64,000 nucleotides of DNA from NCBI RefSeq assembly GCF_000023585.1, contig NC_012914.1, positions 1,374,501-1,438,500 on the forward strand, given 5' to 3'. This document shows, piece after piece, positions 27,101 through 35,496 of the stretch. How positions within the stretch are numbered: position 1 is the stretch's first letter; each line of letters begins with the position of its first letter. Below the pieces are notes generated by a model. That model was not told where the DNA came from. It did no database searches and worked only from the letters and a program-made list of their open reading frames with translations. The DNA comes from Paenibacillus sp. JDR-2. Its GTDB lineage: Bacteria; Bacillota; Bacilli; Paenibacillales; Paenibacillaceae. The position numbers and the translations under genes are program-made.

Positions 27101-29330
27101 GTACCTGGCGAATTTCGGAGCTATTGCCAAGGTAGAGTTGTACGCAGACGGATTACGACTTGCGGAACTGACGCAGCACCCTTATACCTACACGGTTAAA
27201 GGTCTCGGCACCGGCGAGCATACGCTGCAATATCGCGTGTACGAGCAGAGCGGGGCGGCTACGGAATCTGCTGCGATTACCATTTCGAAGGAGCATAACG
27301 CTTTGCGCAGTCTTTCCGTCGCCGATGCGCCTGTCATGGACGGTAATCTGGAGGAGTGGAACACGCTTGGCTTTGCCATGGATCAGGCGGCGCAGGTTAA
27401 AGAAACGGAAGAAGGCTTTAAGGAAAGCTGGACGCCTCAGAAGCTGTCGGGCAATGGATACACGAGCTGGGATAGCCATAATCTATACTTTGCGGCGGAA
27501 ATTACGGAGGAGCATCATAACCTTGCGATAACGAATGCCGCCGATTTATGGAAGGGCTCAAGCATTCAGCTCGCTATCGATCCGCGGAAAAGCAATAATC
27601 CGGGAGCCAATGGATATACCGAGATTGCTTACGGCTTGTCCAACTCGGGCCAAATGCTGGCGTACCGCTATAACGCGGTTACCGGTCATGAGACTGGTGA
27701 ATTCACCGCCGGTTCGTTCCATGTCAGCCGGAATGAAGAAACAAAGAAGACCATCTATGAGATTGCCATCCCTTGGAGCGAATTGCTGCCGGCAGGAGTG
27801 AGTGCCGAAGAGGGCTCAGAGCTTGGCATTTCCTTCTTGGCCAACTATAGCGACGGCAGCCGTCCGAATGCAGGAAACGGTGATGTTCGGAACGGCTGGA
27901 TCGAGTATAACAGCGGCATTGGCTCTATTAAGGCACCGGATCAGTTTGGATATTTATTATTGAAAAACACGCCTTTTAACGCGCCTTCCATTACAGGCGA
28001 AGCGGAGGGTCAAACCGTGAAGTTCAGTTGGCCGGCTTCCGCAGATGCAACCGGATACCGTTTGCTTTACGGCAAAGAAAGCGGCGTTTATTCAAATGGA
28101 TGGAATATTGGCGGCGCTACGAAATACGAAACGAATGCACTCAGTTCGGGTAAGTATTATTTCGTTGTTCAAGCCTATAACGCATATGGCGAAAGCGTTC
28201 TGTCGCAAGAAACGACTCTGACGGTAACTGGGGGAAATAGCATCCCGATACCAACGCCAAATCAGAGCAGCGATCCGACTGTAGTCAGCAGCGTAAAGAT
28301 GGAAAACGGAAAAGCGGTTGCGGAGCTGGGAGCTCAGCATCAAAGGGCACTAATAACATTGAGCAAGCTGACTGGCGTTGAACTGCAGGTGAGACGGGGA
28401 GATGCGATGGTTACATTGAGCGCGCCTGCTTTAAAAGCGTTGAGAGCAAAGGCTGGAAGCGACGATGTATTCGTGGACGTAAGCTTGAATCCGGTAACGG
28501 ATGCGGTAACCCCCAGTATGTTAAGAGCCGCGGGTCAGTCCTATAGGATAAGCATAAAATTGCTCGTTGACGGCAAGCGCCAGCCGGTAGAGTTTGAAGA
28601 CGGAGCGGTAAACGTAACGCTTCCTTTCGATTCCTGGAAGGCAGATTCCGAGCTTGGCGGCGTATACTTTAATGATGAGAAGGCTGCTCGCTGGAACTAT
28701 AGCGGCGGGGATGCGGATGCCGCGAGCAATAAAATAGCTTTCGAGTTCGGAGATTCCGGCGTATATGCTCCGTTTGAATTCAAGAAGTCATTCAAGGACG
28801 TGCCTGCCGGACATTGGGCGGAGCGTACGATTCAAATTCTGGCCGCCAAGCATGTGGTGCAGGGAACAAGCGAAGAGCTTTTTAGTCCGAACCGTTCAAC
28901 AAACCGCGCCGAGTTTGCGGCGCTATTAGTAAATATGCTGCATCTGAACCCGGCTGGCAAGGCTGCTGTCTTCAACGATGTTCAGCCCGATGCTTGGTAT
29001 GCGGATTCTGTCTCGGCCGCCGTTGAAGCAGGCATCATATTGGGTCGGAGCGCGGATCAGTTCGCCCCGGGGGAATCCATCACCCGCGCCGAGATGGCCG
29101 CCATGGCCGTCCGGGCATTGGGGCTTCAGGTCCAAGCGGGAGCGACAAGCTCCTTCGCCGATGCGTACAGCATTCCGGCATGGGCGCAATCCTATGTTGC
29201 GGCTGCCTCTCAGTCAGGCATAATCAACGGAGTAGGCCAAAATCAATTTGCACCCGAGCGTGAGGCGACTCGCGCGGAAGCAGCACAGATCGTACTGAAC
29301 ATGATGGAGGTTTTAAAGGCACGCAAATAG
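24171..29330 (+). CDS. SLH-anchored multidomain beta-helix protein with CBM9-like domain
   Basis: 1719 residues from the ATG at 24171 (GGAGG five bases upstream; the ATG at 24174 is equally possible). Signal peptide about 1-32. A jelly-roll-like domain follows in two pieces (about 39-64 and 241-383) with a second domain of the same kind (about 69-240) between them. Then a beta-helix (about 390-855) close to that of the preceding gene, an FnIII domain, an Ig-like domain, a CBM9-like domain (about 1045-1265), another FnIII domain, a beta-sandwich and three SLH domains (about 1540-1719) with the F-x-D-V and R-A-E signatures. SLH repeats bind pyruvylated wall polymer, so this is a cell-surface protein. 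Catalytic family unassigned. Confidence 0.88.
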   Translation: MMRSMTHRVFIVLLAFLLITMSVTQLGMAASADTADPILFKDGFDEAGSEAWTPVSGTWGTENSSAASLFSDDFESGNINQWTNNAGNWSSVTEDTQKAYKQNKEEGASDLLAGELSWTDYALESNVKLISGTGAMMKFRYQDEQHFYFLYMSNDYIKIMKQNGSAQEWIGQYNGPSLDPAKFVNIKVTAESNSFLVYLDGELVLKASDAAAPYISGKIGLATWSTVVVFDEVKVSGSESNQVYSQTDASGGEAYAGEGTWKNYSVQTLIKKGELSADGSVGVTLRRQANGDGYRMQYSGSGMLQIVKVEDGIETMLDEAPFTMNSGTSYLLRCVSAGKFLELYVNGAKYASAQDTKYSSGNIALLNVKAKASYDSVIVSAESPPAISEGNTAYYISSGTGDDTNDGLTEATAWKTMGKISAMTFQPGDRILLKSGDVWKERLTLKGMGSMEDPITITSYGTGSKPKISANAPGSGVVLGLNLSHWLIQGLAVEAIPSSTLAWGNVTNGIKIEYDNSRVYEGLRIDGNEVFSTSPDTNTNGIVITANVPGTDFKEIANDITISGNNVHDLGWYGITSSGWDNVKQEELRSQLSYGNLYVTDNEVVNMGNQGIVIQNAHDSAIEHNIVRAGGQADSNGYGPGGLWYIASRDSVIRFNEVSEMKDSESGYDGAGINVDWYCDNITVEYNYTHDNKGNGFTTMSNRGTKILNNKAKGNKGEQGNGRGQIALGSFTGRPDLSTGLHDIEVAGNTVIVDAEGTNGINSASNPYGFYSGDRIRNNNIVMKEGVPNTSVFSIGSDTRFDEIDHNRVYSLDSAFRASQYGTDYDSLASWQTATGFDSSTRVFGADNSLPGEVRNLAAAVNGYIQLNWSASSDEGSGVAHYNIYRGITAGFTPSYANMVGESKETSFIDRERPASNQTYYYKVEAEDYSGNAGPASAALQAVTGDIPAATAPEKVVDFTVLREGDTIRTAEFTVMPYLANFGAIAKVELYADGLRLAELTQHPYTYTVKGLGTGEHTLQYRVYEQSGAATESAAITISKEHNALRSLSVADAPVMDGNLEEWNTLGFAMDQAAQVKETEEGFKESWTPQKLSGNGYTSWDSHNLYFAAEITEEHHNLAITNAADLWKGSSIQLAIDPRKSNNPGANGYTEIAYGLSNSGQMLAYRYNAVTGHETGEFTAGSFHVSRNEETKKTIYEIAIPWSELLPAGVSAEEGSELGISFLANYSDGSRPNAGNGDVRNGWIEYNSGIGSIKAPDQFGYLLLKNTPFNAPSITGEAEGQTVKFSWPASADATGYRLLYGKESGVYSNGWNIGGATKYETNALSSGKYYFVVQAYNAYGESVLSQETTLTVTGGNSIPIPTPNQSSDPTVVSSVKMENGKAVAELGAQHQRALITLSKLTGVELQVRRGDAMVTLSAPALKALRAKAGSDDVFVDVSLNPVTDAVTPSMLRAAGQSYRISIKLLVDGKRQPVEFEDGAVNVTLPFDSWKADSELGGVYFNDEKAARWNYSGGDADAASNKIAFEFGDSGVYAPFEFKKSFKDVPAGHWAERTIQILAAKHVVQGTSEELFSPNRSTNRAEFAALLVNMLHLNPAGKAAVFNDVQPDAWYADSVSAAVEAGIILGRSADQFAPGESITRAEMAAMAVRALGLQVQAGATSSFADAYSIPAWAQSYVAAASQSGIINGVGQNQFAPEREATRAEAAQIVLNMMEVLKARK

Positions 29331-29358
29331 AGCATAGGAGAATCTTGACTTCAGAGTA

Positions 29359-29389
29359 AATAAAGCGACCCTTTTGAGGTCGCTTTATT
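29359..29389 (+). terminator. terminator after SLH beta-helix gene
   Basis: AATAAAGCGACC/GGTCGCTTTATT, 12-bp perfect stem with a 7-nt loop; usable in both directions. Confidence 0.88.
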
Positions 29390-29641
29390 GCGTTTCAGTG
29401 ATCGCTACAGTGGCGTCTGGTTTTTACGAAAATAGAATTACTAAGCCCTTACTAAGCCGGAACATAAAGTACTAGATTCTAGATTCAGTAATATAGTTTA
29501 TTGATTGCTAGTTTTAAATACAGGCTGACAATTCAAACGTTTATCATAGAACCTTAGGATCTTAAAGCTTTCGAGTTCCTTGTAATAGTTATTGTTCTAT
29601 TAATAGTTACTATAAATGAAAAGGAAAAGGTTGTGGCCATA
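29390..29641. other. AT-rich intergenic stretch without recognisable gene
   Basis: Markedly AT-richer than the flanks. No convincing coding frame, RNA gene or repeat seen. The AT-rich character continues into the next gene. Confidence 0.5.
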
Positions 29642-30070
29642 ATGTTCACAAAAGCAGTTGGTAGTTGTTTCATTATTTTAGCGGTACTAAGACTAACCCC
29701 TTTTATCAATGCTACCGGGAAGTGGTTGTTATATGTCTCAATCGCCGCGTTCTTTTTTATGCTTTCTGACGTAATTGAGTTTATTCTCGAAGGGATATCT
29801 GTAAAGAAAAATGTAAAAATAGATAAAATATTAATAATATTGCGTTCCGTTTTTATGGGTTGTGCGGTAATTGCTATTATTGTTTTTCCTACTTTAAAGA
29901 TGAGTATTTCCGTTAAAGAGGTTAATGCTTGGAGTGATGCATTAACATTGGCTAGTTTGGGTATTGCAATAGTTTTGATTGGTCTTAAGGTCGAAAGAGT
30001 ACTACCACTCCAAAAAAGAAACACAAGTACTCAGGATGACGGCGTTCCGCACAACTATACCCAAGGATAG
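29642..30070 (+). CDS. small integral membrane protein, unknown function
   Basis: 142 residues from the ATG at 29642, eleven bases after AAAAGG; a GTG at 29633 is a closer alternative. Four hydrophobic segments (about 2-22, 28-48, 70-90 and 105-122) separated by short charged loops, then a polar tail. Base composition is clearly lower in GC than the neighbours and codons favour A/T endings, so it may have been acquired separately. A 156-codon frame on the other strand covers the same place, but the plus-strand product has the more regular membrane-protein pattern. No family recognised. Confidence 0.5.
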   Translation: MFTKAVGSCFIILAVLRLTPFINATGKWLLYVSIAAFFFMLSDVIEFILEGISVKKNVKIDKILIILRSVFMGCAVIAIIVFPTLKMSISVKEVNAWSDALTLASLGIAIVLIGLKVERVLPLQKRNTSTQDDGVPHNYTQG

Positions 30071-30185
30071 TAACTGATCTTCATATCACTTCTTTTCAGC
30101 GGGAAGTCTCCCTCCTATAATGAAAGCAGGTTTTGTCTATAGTTAAGAGCGGGCAGAATCGAATTCCCTATGAAGAGGTGCAGTC

Positions 30186-31550
30186 TTGCAGTTGGTCAAA
30201 CGAATCCTAACATTAGCGATTCCGTCTATCGCCACATTCTCCTCCATGACTTTTACCGGATTGCTGGTGCTTATGATCGTCGGAAATCTAGGAGCGGCAT
30301 CCATTGCGGTTGTCGGCATTACGAATATTATCATTTACAATTTATGGGCTTTATTCTCCGGCGTACAAGGAGCGATTAACTTTCTTGTCGCCCAGAACTA
30401 TGGCTCCGGCCATATCCGGCAGGGAAACCAACGGATGCAGATTGCGCTGCTGATTACGGCCGTACAGGGAATTACCCTGCTCATAGGCAGCTTCCTGCTT
30501 CCTTACGGTATTCTTTACCTGATGGGCTCGAATGAGACCATCCTCACCCTTGGCTCTCCTTATCTGCTGGTAAGAATGCTTGCACTGATCTTTACGATGT
30601 TTAATACCGTATTTTTTGCTTATATGCGGGCCGTCGGGGATACGCGTACGCCAATGACCCTCTCGCTCATTAATAGCGCATTGGTGGTAACCTTAACTTA
30701 TGTTCTTGCGTATGGAAAGTTCGGTTTCCCGGAGCTCGGACTTCAAGGAGCGGCCTGGAGCATGGTGGCTGCCGAAGCGGCGACCTTCCTGCTTGGTTTG
30801 TTGGTCTATTACGGTTTCATGAGCGGCACGTACGCAACGCGAAGCTGGGTACGCATCGAGGTTGAGCAGGTGCGCCTGTTGTTGTACGAGAGCATTAAGC
30901 TTGGCATTACGGAGCTGTCCAACAGCGTTGGAATGCTTGTGTTTACCGCATGTATTACAAGGCTTGGCACAACCGCTATTGCCGCCAATGAGATAGCGCT
31001 TAACATCTTATCCTTCGGGTTTATGCCTTCGAATGGCTTCGGGGCTGCGGCTACGATCGGGATAGGCCAGGAAGTGGGGAAGGGCAATGGTGCTTATGCC
31101 CGAAGATTCGGGATTGTTACGGTTTATCTCGGTCTTATCTTTATGGCGTTAATCTCGGTCGTCTTCTTCCTGTTCGCCTTGCCGATCGCCAAGCTGTATA
31201 CCTCGGAGAGGGAAGTGTACGAAACGGCGATTTCGCTTATCCATCTAACCGCTTGCGTCCAGCTGTTCACGGGGGCAAACATTATTTTCGGCGGCGGACT
31301 TCGAGGCATAGGGGACACGACGTTTTTGTCCCGGACGGCACTTGTCTTGAACTGGCTGTTATTCATCCCGCTAACGATTCTGCTAACCAGGGTGCTCGAT
31401 TGGGGTCAAACCGGCGCTTGGTCCGCGTTATGCTTGCTAATCGTACTTTCGGCGGTTGCCAACGGATGGCGCTACTTGACGATCAACTGGTCGCAAGTGA
31501 AAGTGAAGACAGGCAAACTACCGGCAGCCTCGGCGGCGGGACATATGTAA
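30186..31550 (+). CDS. MATE family efflux transporter
   Basis: 454 residues from a TTG with GAGGTG six bases before it. Twelve membrane segments in two halves. The N-terminal half carries L-A-I-P-S-I and a V-G-N-L-G-A-A-S-I segment, typical of DinF/NorM-type MatE domains, and the second half repeats with a G-x-G-A-A-T-I-G-I-G-Q loop. These antiporters export drugs or metabolites using Na+ or H+. It stands alone between the AT-rich patch and a terminator; no regulator is adjacent. Confidence 0.93.
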   Translation: MQLVKRILTLAIPSIATFSSMTFTGLLVLMIVGNLGAASIAVVGITNIIIYNLWALFSGVQGAINFLVAQNYGSGHIRQGNQRMQIALLITAVQGITLLIGSFLLPYGILYLMGSNETILTLGSPYLLVRMLALIFTMFNTVFFAYMRAVGDTRTPMTLSLINSALVVTLTYVLAYGKFGFPELGLQGAAWSMVAAEAATFLLGLLVYYGFMSGTYATRSWVRIEVEQVRLLLYESIKLGITELSNSVGMLVFTACITRLGTTAIAANEIALNILSFGFMPSNGFGAAATIGIGQEVGKGNGAYARRFGIVTVYLGLIFMALISVVFFLFALPIAKLYTSEREVYETAISLIHLTACVQLFTGANIIFGGGLRGIGDTTFLSRTALVLNWLLFIPLTILLTRVLDWGQTGAWSALCLLIVLSAVANGWRYLTINWSQVKVKTGKLPAASAAGHM

Positions 31551-31561
31551 AAATGAACAAA

Positions 31562-31588
31562 CAAAGCCGTCCTTTCGGGCGGCTTTTT
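31562..31588 (+). terminator. terminator after MATE gene
   Basis: AAAGCCGTCC/GGGCGGCTTT stem, TTTC loop, T5 tail. Confidence 0.9.
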
Positions 31589-31625
31589 GCTGTCTGAAAG
31601 AGAAATTAATATGCCAGATAAGGAT

Positions 31626-31742
31626 GTAGGGTATGCTCCTGAGGAGCGCAAGCGTCCGCCTTTGTCTGGGAAATATCCGATATCAATCGGCTTCATTCAA
31701 AATTTCCTGCAGACAACAGCCGGCCGAAGGAGCATACCCTAC
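31626..31742. repeat. long inverted-repeat element (117 bp)
   Basis: Outer arms GTAGGGTATGCTCCT (31626-31640) and AGGAGCATACCCTAC (31728-31742) are perfect complements. Inside are an imperfect second pair (TTGTCTGGGAAAT against ATTTCCTGCAGACAA) and a short CCGAT/ATCGG hairpin, so the whole piece can fold as one extended stem. It lies in the 357-base gap between MATE and a transporter operon, encodes nothing convincing, and resembles a small palindromic mobile element or a structured leader. Confidence 0.65.
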
Positions 31743-31907
31743 TCCACCAGATTGGCTATCCCCTTCTCCTTCAGCGAAAAAACCGTCCTAAGGCCAGCTT
31801 TGTTTAATCCTGTTTAATCCCAAACTATAAAGGATAAGATCCACTCATGGTTTTCGATTTCCCTGAAATCTACAATAAAACTATCACAAGAGAGAAGGGA
31901 AAACGCT

Positions 31908-32831
31908 ATGAAAAATGGAGTCATTCGGGAATTGTTTAAAAATCGCACCTTACTGCTTATGTTCCTCCCTGTAGCGGTACTCCTATTTTTGTTCAACTAC
32001 CTGCCGCTAGCCGGACTTGTAATCGCCTTCAAAGATTTCGACTTTACCAAAGGCATATTCGGCAGCGACTGGATGGATCCGCTATTCGATAACTTTGATT
32101 ACCTGTTCTCCTCGGACACCGCGTTCCGGGCCGTGAGAAACACGATTCTGCTGAATGCGTTGTTTATCACGGTTGGCCTCATTTTCGAAGTCGGGTTCGC
32201 GCTTCTGCTGAACGAGGTCAGGAACAAATATTTCAAACGGGTATCGCAGTCCCTGACGTTCCTGCCGTTCTTTATTTCCTGGATCGTCGTTGGCGTATTC
32301 GCCTACAATCTGCTCGACTTCGAGAGCGGAGCGGTAAACCACTTCCTTACAACCATTGGCCTCCAGCCGATCGACTTCTACAGTGAAGCAGGATTATGGC
32401 CGATCATCCTCACCATTGCGGTAAGGTGGAAGGCAACGGGATACGGCACGATCATTTACCTGGCGGCACTGACTTCCGTCGACAACTCTTACTATGAAGC
32501 GGCTTCGATCGACGGAGCGACAAGATGGCAGCAGATCCGTTACATCAGCCTTCCGATGCTGCGTCCAACGATCATTATACTAACGCTGCTCGCCGTGGGA
32601 AGAATTATGAATGCGGACTTCGGCATGTTTTACGCGATGGTTGGCGACGCTTCCCTGCTGTTCCCGACGACAGACGTTATCGATACGTTCGTGTACCGCA
32701 GCTTGCGTAAATCCGGCGACATCGGCATGGCTTCCGCGGCAGGGTTCCTGCAGTCGATGATTGCATTTGTACTGGTTATCGCGAGCAACTATGCAGCACG
32801 CAAAATCGATAAAGATTCGGCCATCTTCTAG
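31908..32831 (+). CDS. sugar ABC transporter permease, LplB type
   Basis: 307 residues, ATG behind AGAGAAGGGA. Six membrane segments, the N-Y-L-P-L-A-G-L-V-I-A-F-K-D-F opening, and the EAA loop EAASIDGA (about 200). First gene of a three-gene importer (LplB, LplC, binding protein) with gaps of 17 and 56 bases. The nearby surface protein at 35497 suggests the cargo is an oligosaccharide released at the wall. Confidence 0.94.
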   Translation: MKNGVIRELFKNRTLLLMFLPVAVLLFLFNYLPLAGLVIAFKDFDFTKGIFGSDWMDPLFDNFDYLFSSDTAFRAVRNTILLNALFITVGLIFEVGFALLLNEVRNKYFKRVSQSLTFLPFFISWIVVGVFAYNLLDFESGAVNHFLTTIGLQPIDFYSEAGLWPIILTIAVRWKATGYGTIIYLAALTSVDNSYYEAASIDGATRWQQIRYISLPMLRPTIIILTLLAVGRIMNADFGMFYAMVGDASLLFPTTDVIDTFVYRSLRKSGDIGMASAAGFLQSMIAFVLVIASNYAARKIDKDSAIF

Positions 32832-32848
32832 AACGGAGGAAACACGAT

Positions 32849-33733
32849 ATGCCAGCAAAAAGATTTTCAATCTCGCAGTCTCTCATTATTCTCGTCATTT
32901 CTTTGTTCAGCTTGTCCTGTCTATTCCCGTTCATCATGGTTATATCGGGCTCGCTAAGCACGGAGAACGACATTATCAATTACGGTTACACGATATGGCC
33001 GAAGCACATTACGTTTGATTCCTACCGGATCCTGTTCCTCGGCTCCAACCGGATTATCGATGCTTACGGCATCAGTATTCTCGTCACGGTAGCCGGAACG
33101 ATTTTGTCCGTATTTGTTACCAGCATGGGCGCTTACGTTATGGCAAGACGTTCCTTCAAGTACCGGAATATTTTATCCGTCTACGTTATCATTACGATGC
33201 TCTTCAACGGCGGTCTGGTACCTTGGTATATCATCTGCGTTCATTATCTGAATCTGAAAGACTCGCTTTGGGCACTCATTCTACCGATGCTCGCCAACGC
33301 GTTTAATATGTTCCTGATCCGCAACTTCATGAATTCGATTCCGGAAGAGATTAACGAGTCGGCGAAAATGGACGGAGCGGGGGAATTCAAGATTTTCTAC
33401 CGCCTGATCATGCCGCTGTCGCTGCCCGTTCTGGCAACCGTTGGATTGTTCGTCGCCTTGAGCTATTGGAACGACTGGTTCCTCGGCCTGATGTTCGTCG
33501 ACAAGCAGGAGCTCCAGCCACTGCAGCTGCTGTTAAGAACATTGGTATCCAACGTTGAGTTTCTCAAGAGCTCGAGCAACGCTTCGGCGATGCAGCGCAT
33601 ATCGGCGCAAATACCGTCGGAATCGATCAAGATGGCGCTTACCGTTGTTACGATCGGCCCAATCGTTTTCCTGTATCCGTTCCTGCAGCGTTATTTCGTC
33701 AAAGGCCTCATGGTAGGCGCAGTAAAAGGATGA
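32849..33733 (+). CDS. sugar ABC transporter permease, LplC type
   Basis: 294 residues, ATG behind ACGGAGGAA. Six membrane segments, EAA loop NESAKMDGA (about 170), tail L-M-V-G-A-V-K-G. Partner of the preceding permease; no ATPase in the operon. Confidence 0.94.
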   Translation: MPAKRFSISQSLIILVISLFSLSCLFPFIMVISGSLSTENDIINYGYTIWPKHITFDSYRILFLGSNRIIDAYGISILVTVAGTILSVFVTSMGAYVMARRSFKYRNILSVYVIITMLFNGGLVPWYIICVHYLNLKDSLWALILPMLANAFNMFLIRNFMNSIPEEINESAKMDGAGEFKIFYRLIMPLSLPVLATVGLFVALSYWNDWFLGLMFVDKQELQPLQLLLRTLVSNVEFLKSSSNASAMQRISAQIPSESIKMALTVVTIGPIVFLYPFLQRYFVKGLMVGAVKG

Positions 33734-33789
33734 CTATATCGGCTAACGCCGTGTAGTATATAAATCACAAGCATAAGGGAGAGGTCAGG

Positions 33790-35361
33790 ATGAAGAAGAA
33801 GGTCCGCATTATGTCGTTAGCTCTCGCTACTACGATGTCGCTTAGCTTAATGCTGTCGGCATGCAGCAGCTCTAATAACGGCAACGGCAATACGACGCCT
33901 AGCAACAGCAGCGGCGGGAACACTCCTAAGGAAAGCACGGCAACCGAAAGCACGGAGCCGGAAAAAGAAGTCACGCTGAAGTTCTACTTCGGCGGCGACA
34001 AAAAAGCGGCTACCGACGAAGTATGGTCAAAAGTCAGCGAGTACGTGAAAGAAAAAGGCCTTAATATTAAATTCGATATTAACTTTATTCCGTTTGGCGA
34101 CTTCAAAGATAAAATGCTCGTTATGGCCGCTTCCGGCGACAAATGGGATATGAACTTTGACGGCGACTGGCTGTCCTACAAGCAAATGGCGGCAAAAGGC
34201 TCTTATATGACGCTGAACGATCTGCTGCCGGAATATGCGCCTAACCTGTACAAGAAATATCAGGAGCAAGGCACGCTTGGCGCAGCTACCGTTAACGGCA
34301 ACATCGTAGGCTTGCCATGGACGATGAAGATGAATGAACGCAAGTTTGTCGCTTGGCGTTCCGACCTGACGGAGAAAGCGGGTCTGGATATTCCGGAAGG
34401 CTCCGTCAAAACCATCGAAGATATGGACAAACTGCTCCGCCAGATGAAGGAAGCTTACCCGAACGAAAGAATTAACCGTACAACGCCGCTCTCGATCTTT
34501 ATGATTCGCGACGAGTGGGTCGACCTGAACTTCCATGGTCTTGGTTTCTACCTGAATGATCCGGCTGTCAAAGTACAACCGGTCGAGCAGCAGCCTTTCT
34601 ACCTGGAGGCATCCAAGCTGGCGAAAGTATGGTATGACGAAAACCTGATCAACCGCGATGCGATGATCGACAAAACGGATGAAGCAGCCGAATGGAGAAA
34701 CGGCAAGAAGCTCGTAACCGTTACTTCCCACGAATGGGTGGAAGCTAACCCTGGCTTCTCCGATCCGTCTTACAAACTGACGGCTTCCGAGTTCTATCCG
34801 GACAAAAAATTCATTAACCGTACCGCGCTTGCTAACGTTGTAGCGATTAACCGCAATTCGAAAAACGCGGACCGCGTGCTTCGCTTCCTCGATATGATCG
34901 AGACGGACAAAACCTTGTATGACCTTGTTCAATACGGTATCGAAGGCAAAACTTACGTCCTGAACGGCGATACGGCGGAATATCCGGACGGCATGGATAC
35001 CACTACAAGCAACTACATGGAGTGGGGCGGCCAATGGGCGTTCTGGAAGCCGCAGTTCATGCGTCCAACCATGACTTACGGACCAGGCTTCTGGGAGAAT
35101 GAAGCGAAGTTCGCAAGCGAGCCTAACAATGTCAACTCGCCAATCGACGGCCTGTTCCTTGCGGAAGACGCGATTAAGAACGAAGTGGCGAAACGCGACG
35201 CGGCAAGCGACGAGCTGAGCAGACCAATCGAATTCGGCGTTGTGAAGGATGTAGACAAAGCGGTTAACGACTACATCGAGACGCAAAAGAAAAACGGTCT
35301 GGATAGCATCATTACGGAAACTCAAAAACAAATCGACGCATTCATTGCTAACAAGAAGTAA
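33790..35361 (+). CDS. extracellular sugar-binding lipoprotein
   Basis: 523 residues, ATG behind GGGAGAGG. The lipobox LSAC gives Cys25, followed by an S/N/G/T-rich tether of about 40 residues and a binding-protein fold of LplA type (S-G-D-K-W-D-M segment near 115). Ends the permease operon. The codons are strongly biased, which may indicate high expression. Confidence 0.92.
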   Translation: MKKKVRIMSLALATTMSLSLMLSACSSSNNGNGNTTPSNSSGGNTPKESTATESTEPEKEVTLKFYFGGDKKAATDEVWSKVSEYVKEKGLNIKFDINFIPFGDFKDKMLVMAASGDKWDMNFDGDWLSYKQMAAKGSYMTLNDLLPEYAPNLYKKYQEQGTLGAATVNGNIVGLPWTMKMNERKFVAWRSDLTEKAGLDIPEGSVKTIEDMDKLLRQMKEAYPNERINRTTPLSIFMIRDEWVDLNFHGLGFYLNDPAVKVQPVEQQPFYLEASKLAKVWYDENLINRDAMIDKTDEAAEWRNGKKLVTVTSHEWVEANPGFSDPSYKLTASEFYPDKKFINRTALANVVAINRNSKNADRVLRFLDMIETDKTLYDLVQYGIEGKTYVLNGDTAEYPDGMDTTTSNYMEWGGQWAFWKPQFMRPTMTYGPGFWENEAKFASEPNNVNSPIDGLFLAEDAIKNEVAKRDAASDELSRPIEFGVVKDVDKAVNDYIETQKKNGLDSIITETQKQIDAFIANKK

Positions 35362-35396
35362 TTCTGCAACCAGCTAACCTATCGCACAGACAAACA

Positions 35397-35439
35397 AGAG
35401 AAGCCGGCCTGATGACACCTATGGGGGGCTTCTCTTTTT
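35397..35439 (+). terminator. terminator of second transporter operon
   Basis: AGAGAAGCC/GGCTTCTCT stem followed by T5. Confidence 0.85.
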
Positions 35440-35447
35440 CTCGGCCT

Positions 35448-35461
35448 TGTAAGCGGATACA
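35448..35461 (+). promoter_or_regulatory. candidate cre site upstream of large SLH protein
   Basis: TGTAAGCGGATACA matches the cre consensus (TGWAANCGNTNWCA) at 13 of 14 positions, 36 bases before the GTG start. Confidence 0.55.
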
Positions 35462-35496
35462 ATACTCAAATACATCTGCAAACTGGAGGTTTGATT

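Noticed and set aside
29554-30024. 156-codon minus-strand frame over the AT-rich patch
   Set aside because: The opposite frame gives a regular four-segment membrane protein with an upstream AAAAGG; both cannot easily be real and the plus strand is better, though this is not certain.
31589-31830. Short open frames in the gap before the third permease pair
   Set aside because: They read across the inverted-repeat element and have no ribosome sites.
34027-35331. 434-codon open frame on the minus strand
   Set aside because: Antisense to the binding lipoprotein gene; product of codon bias.
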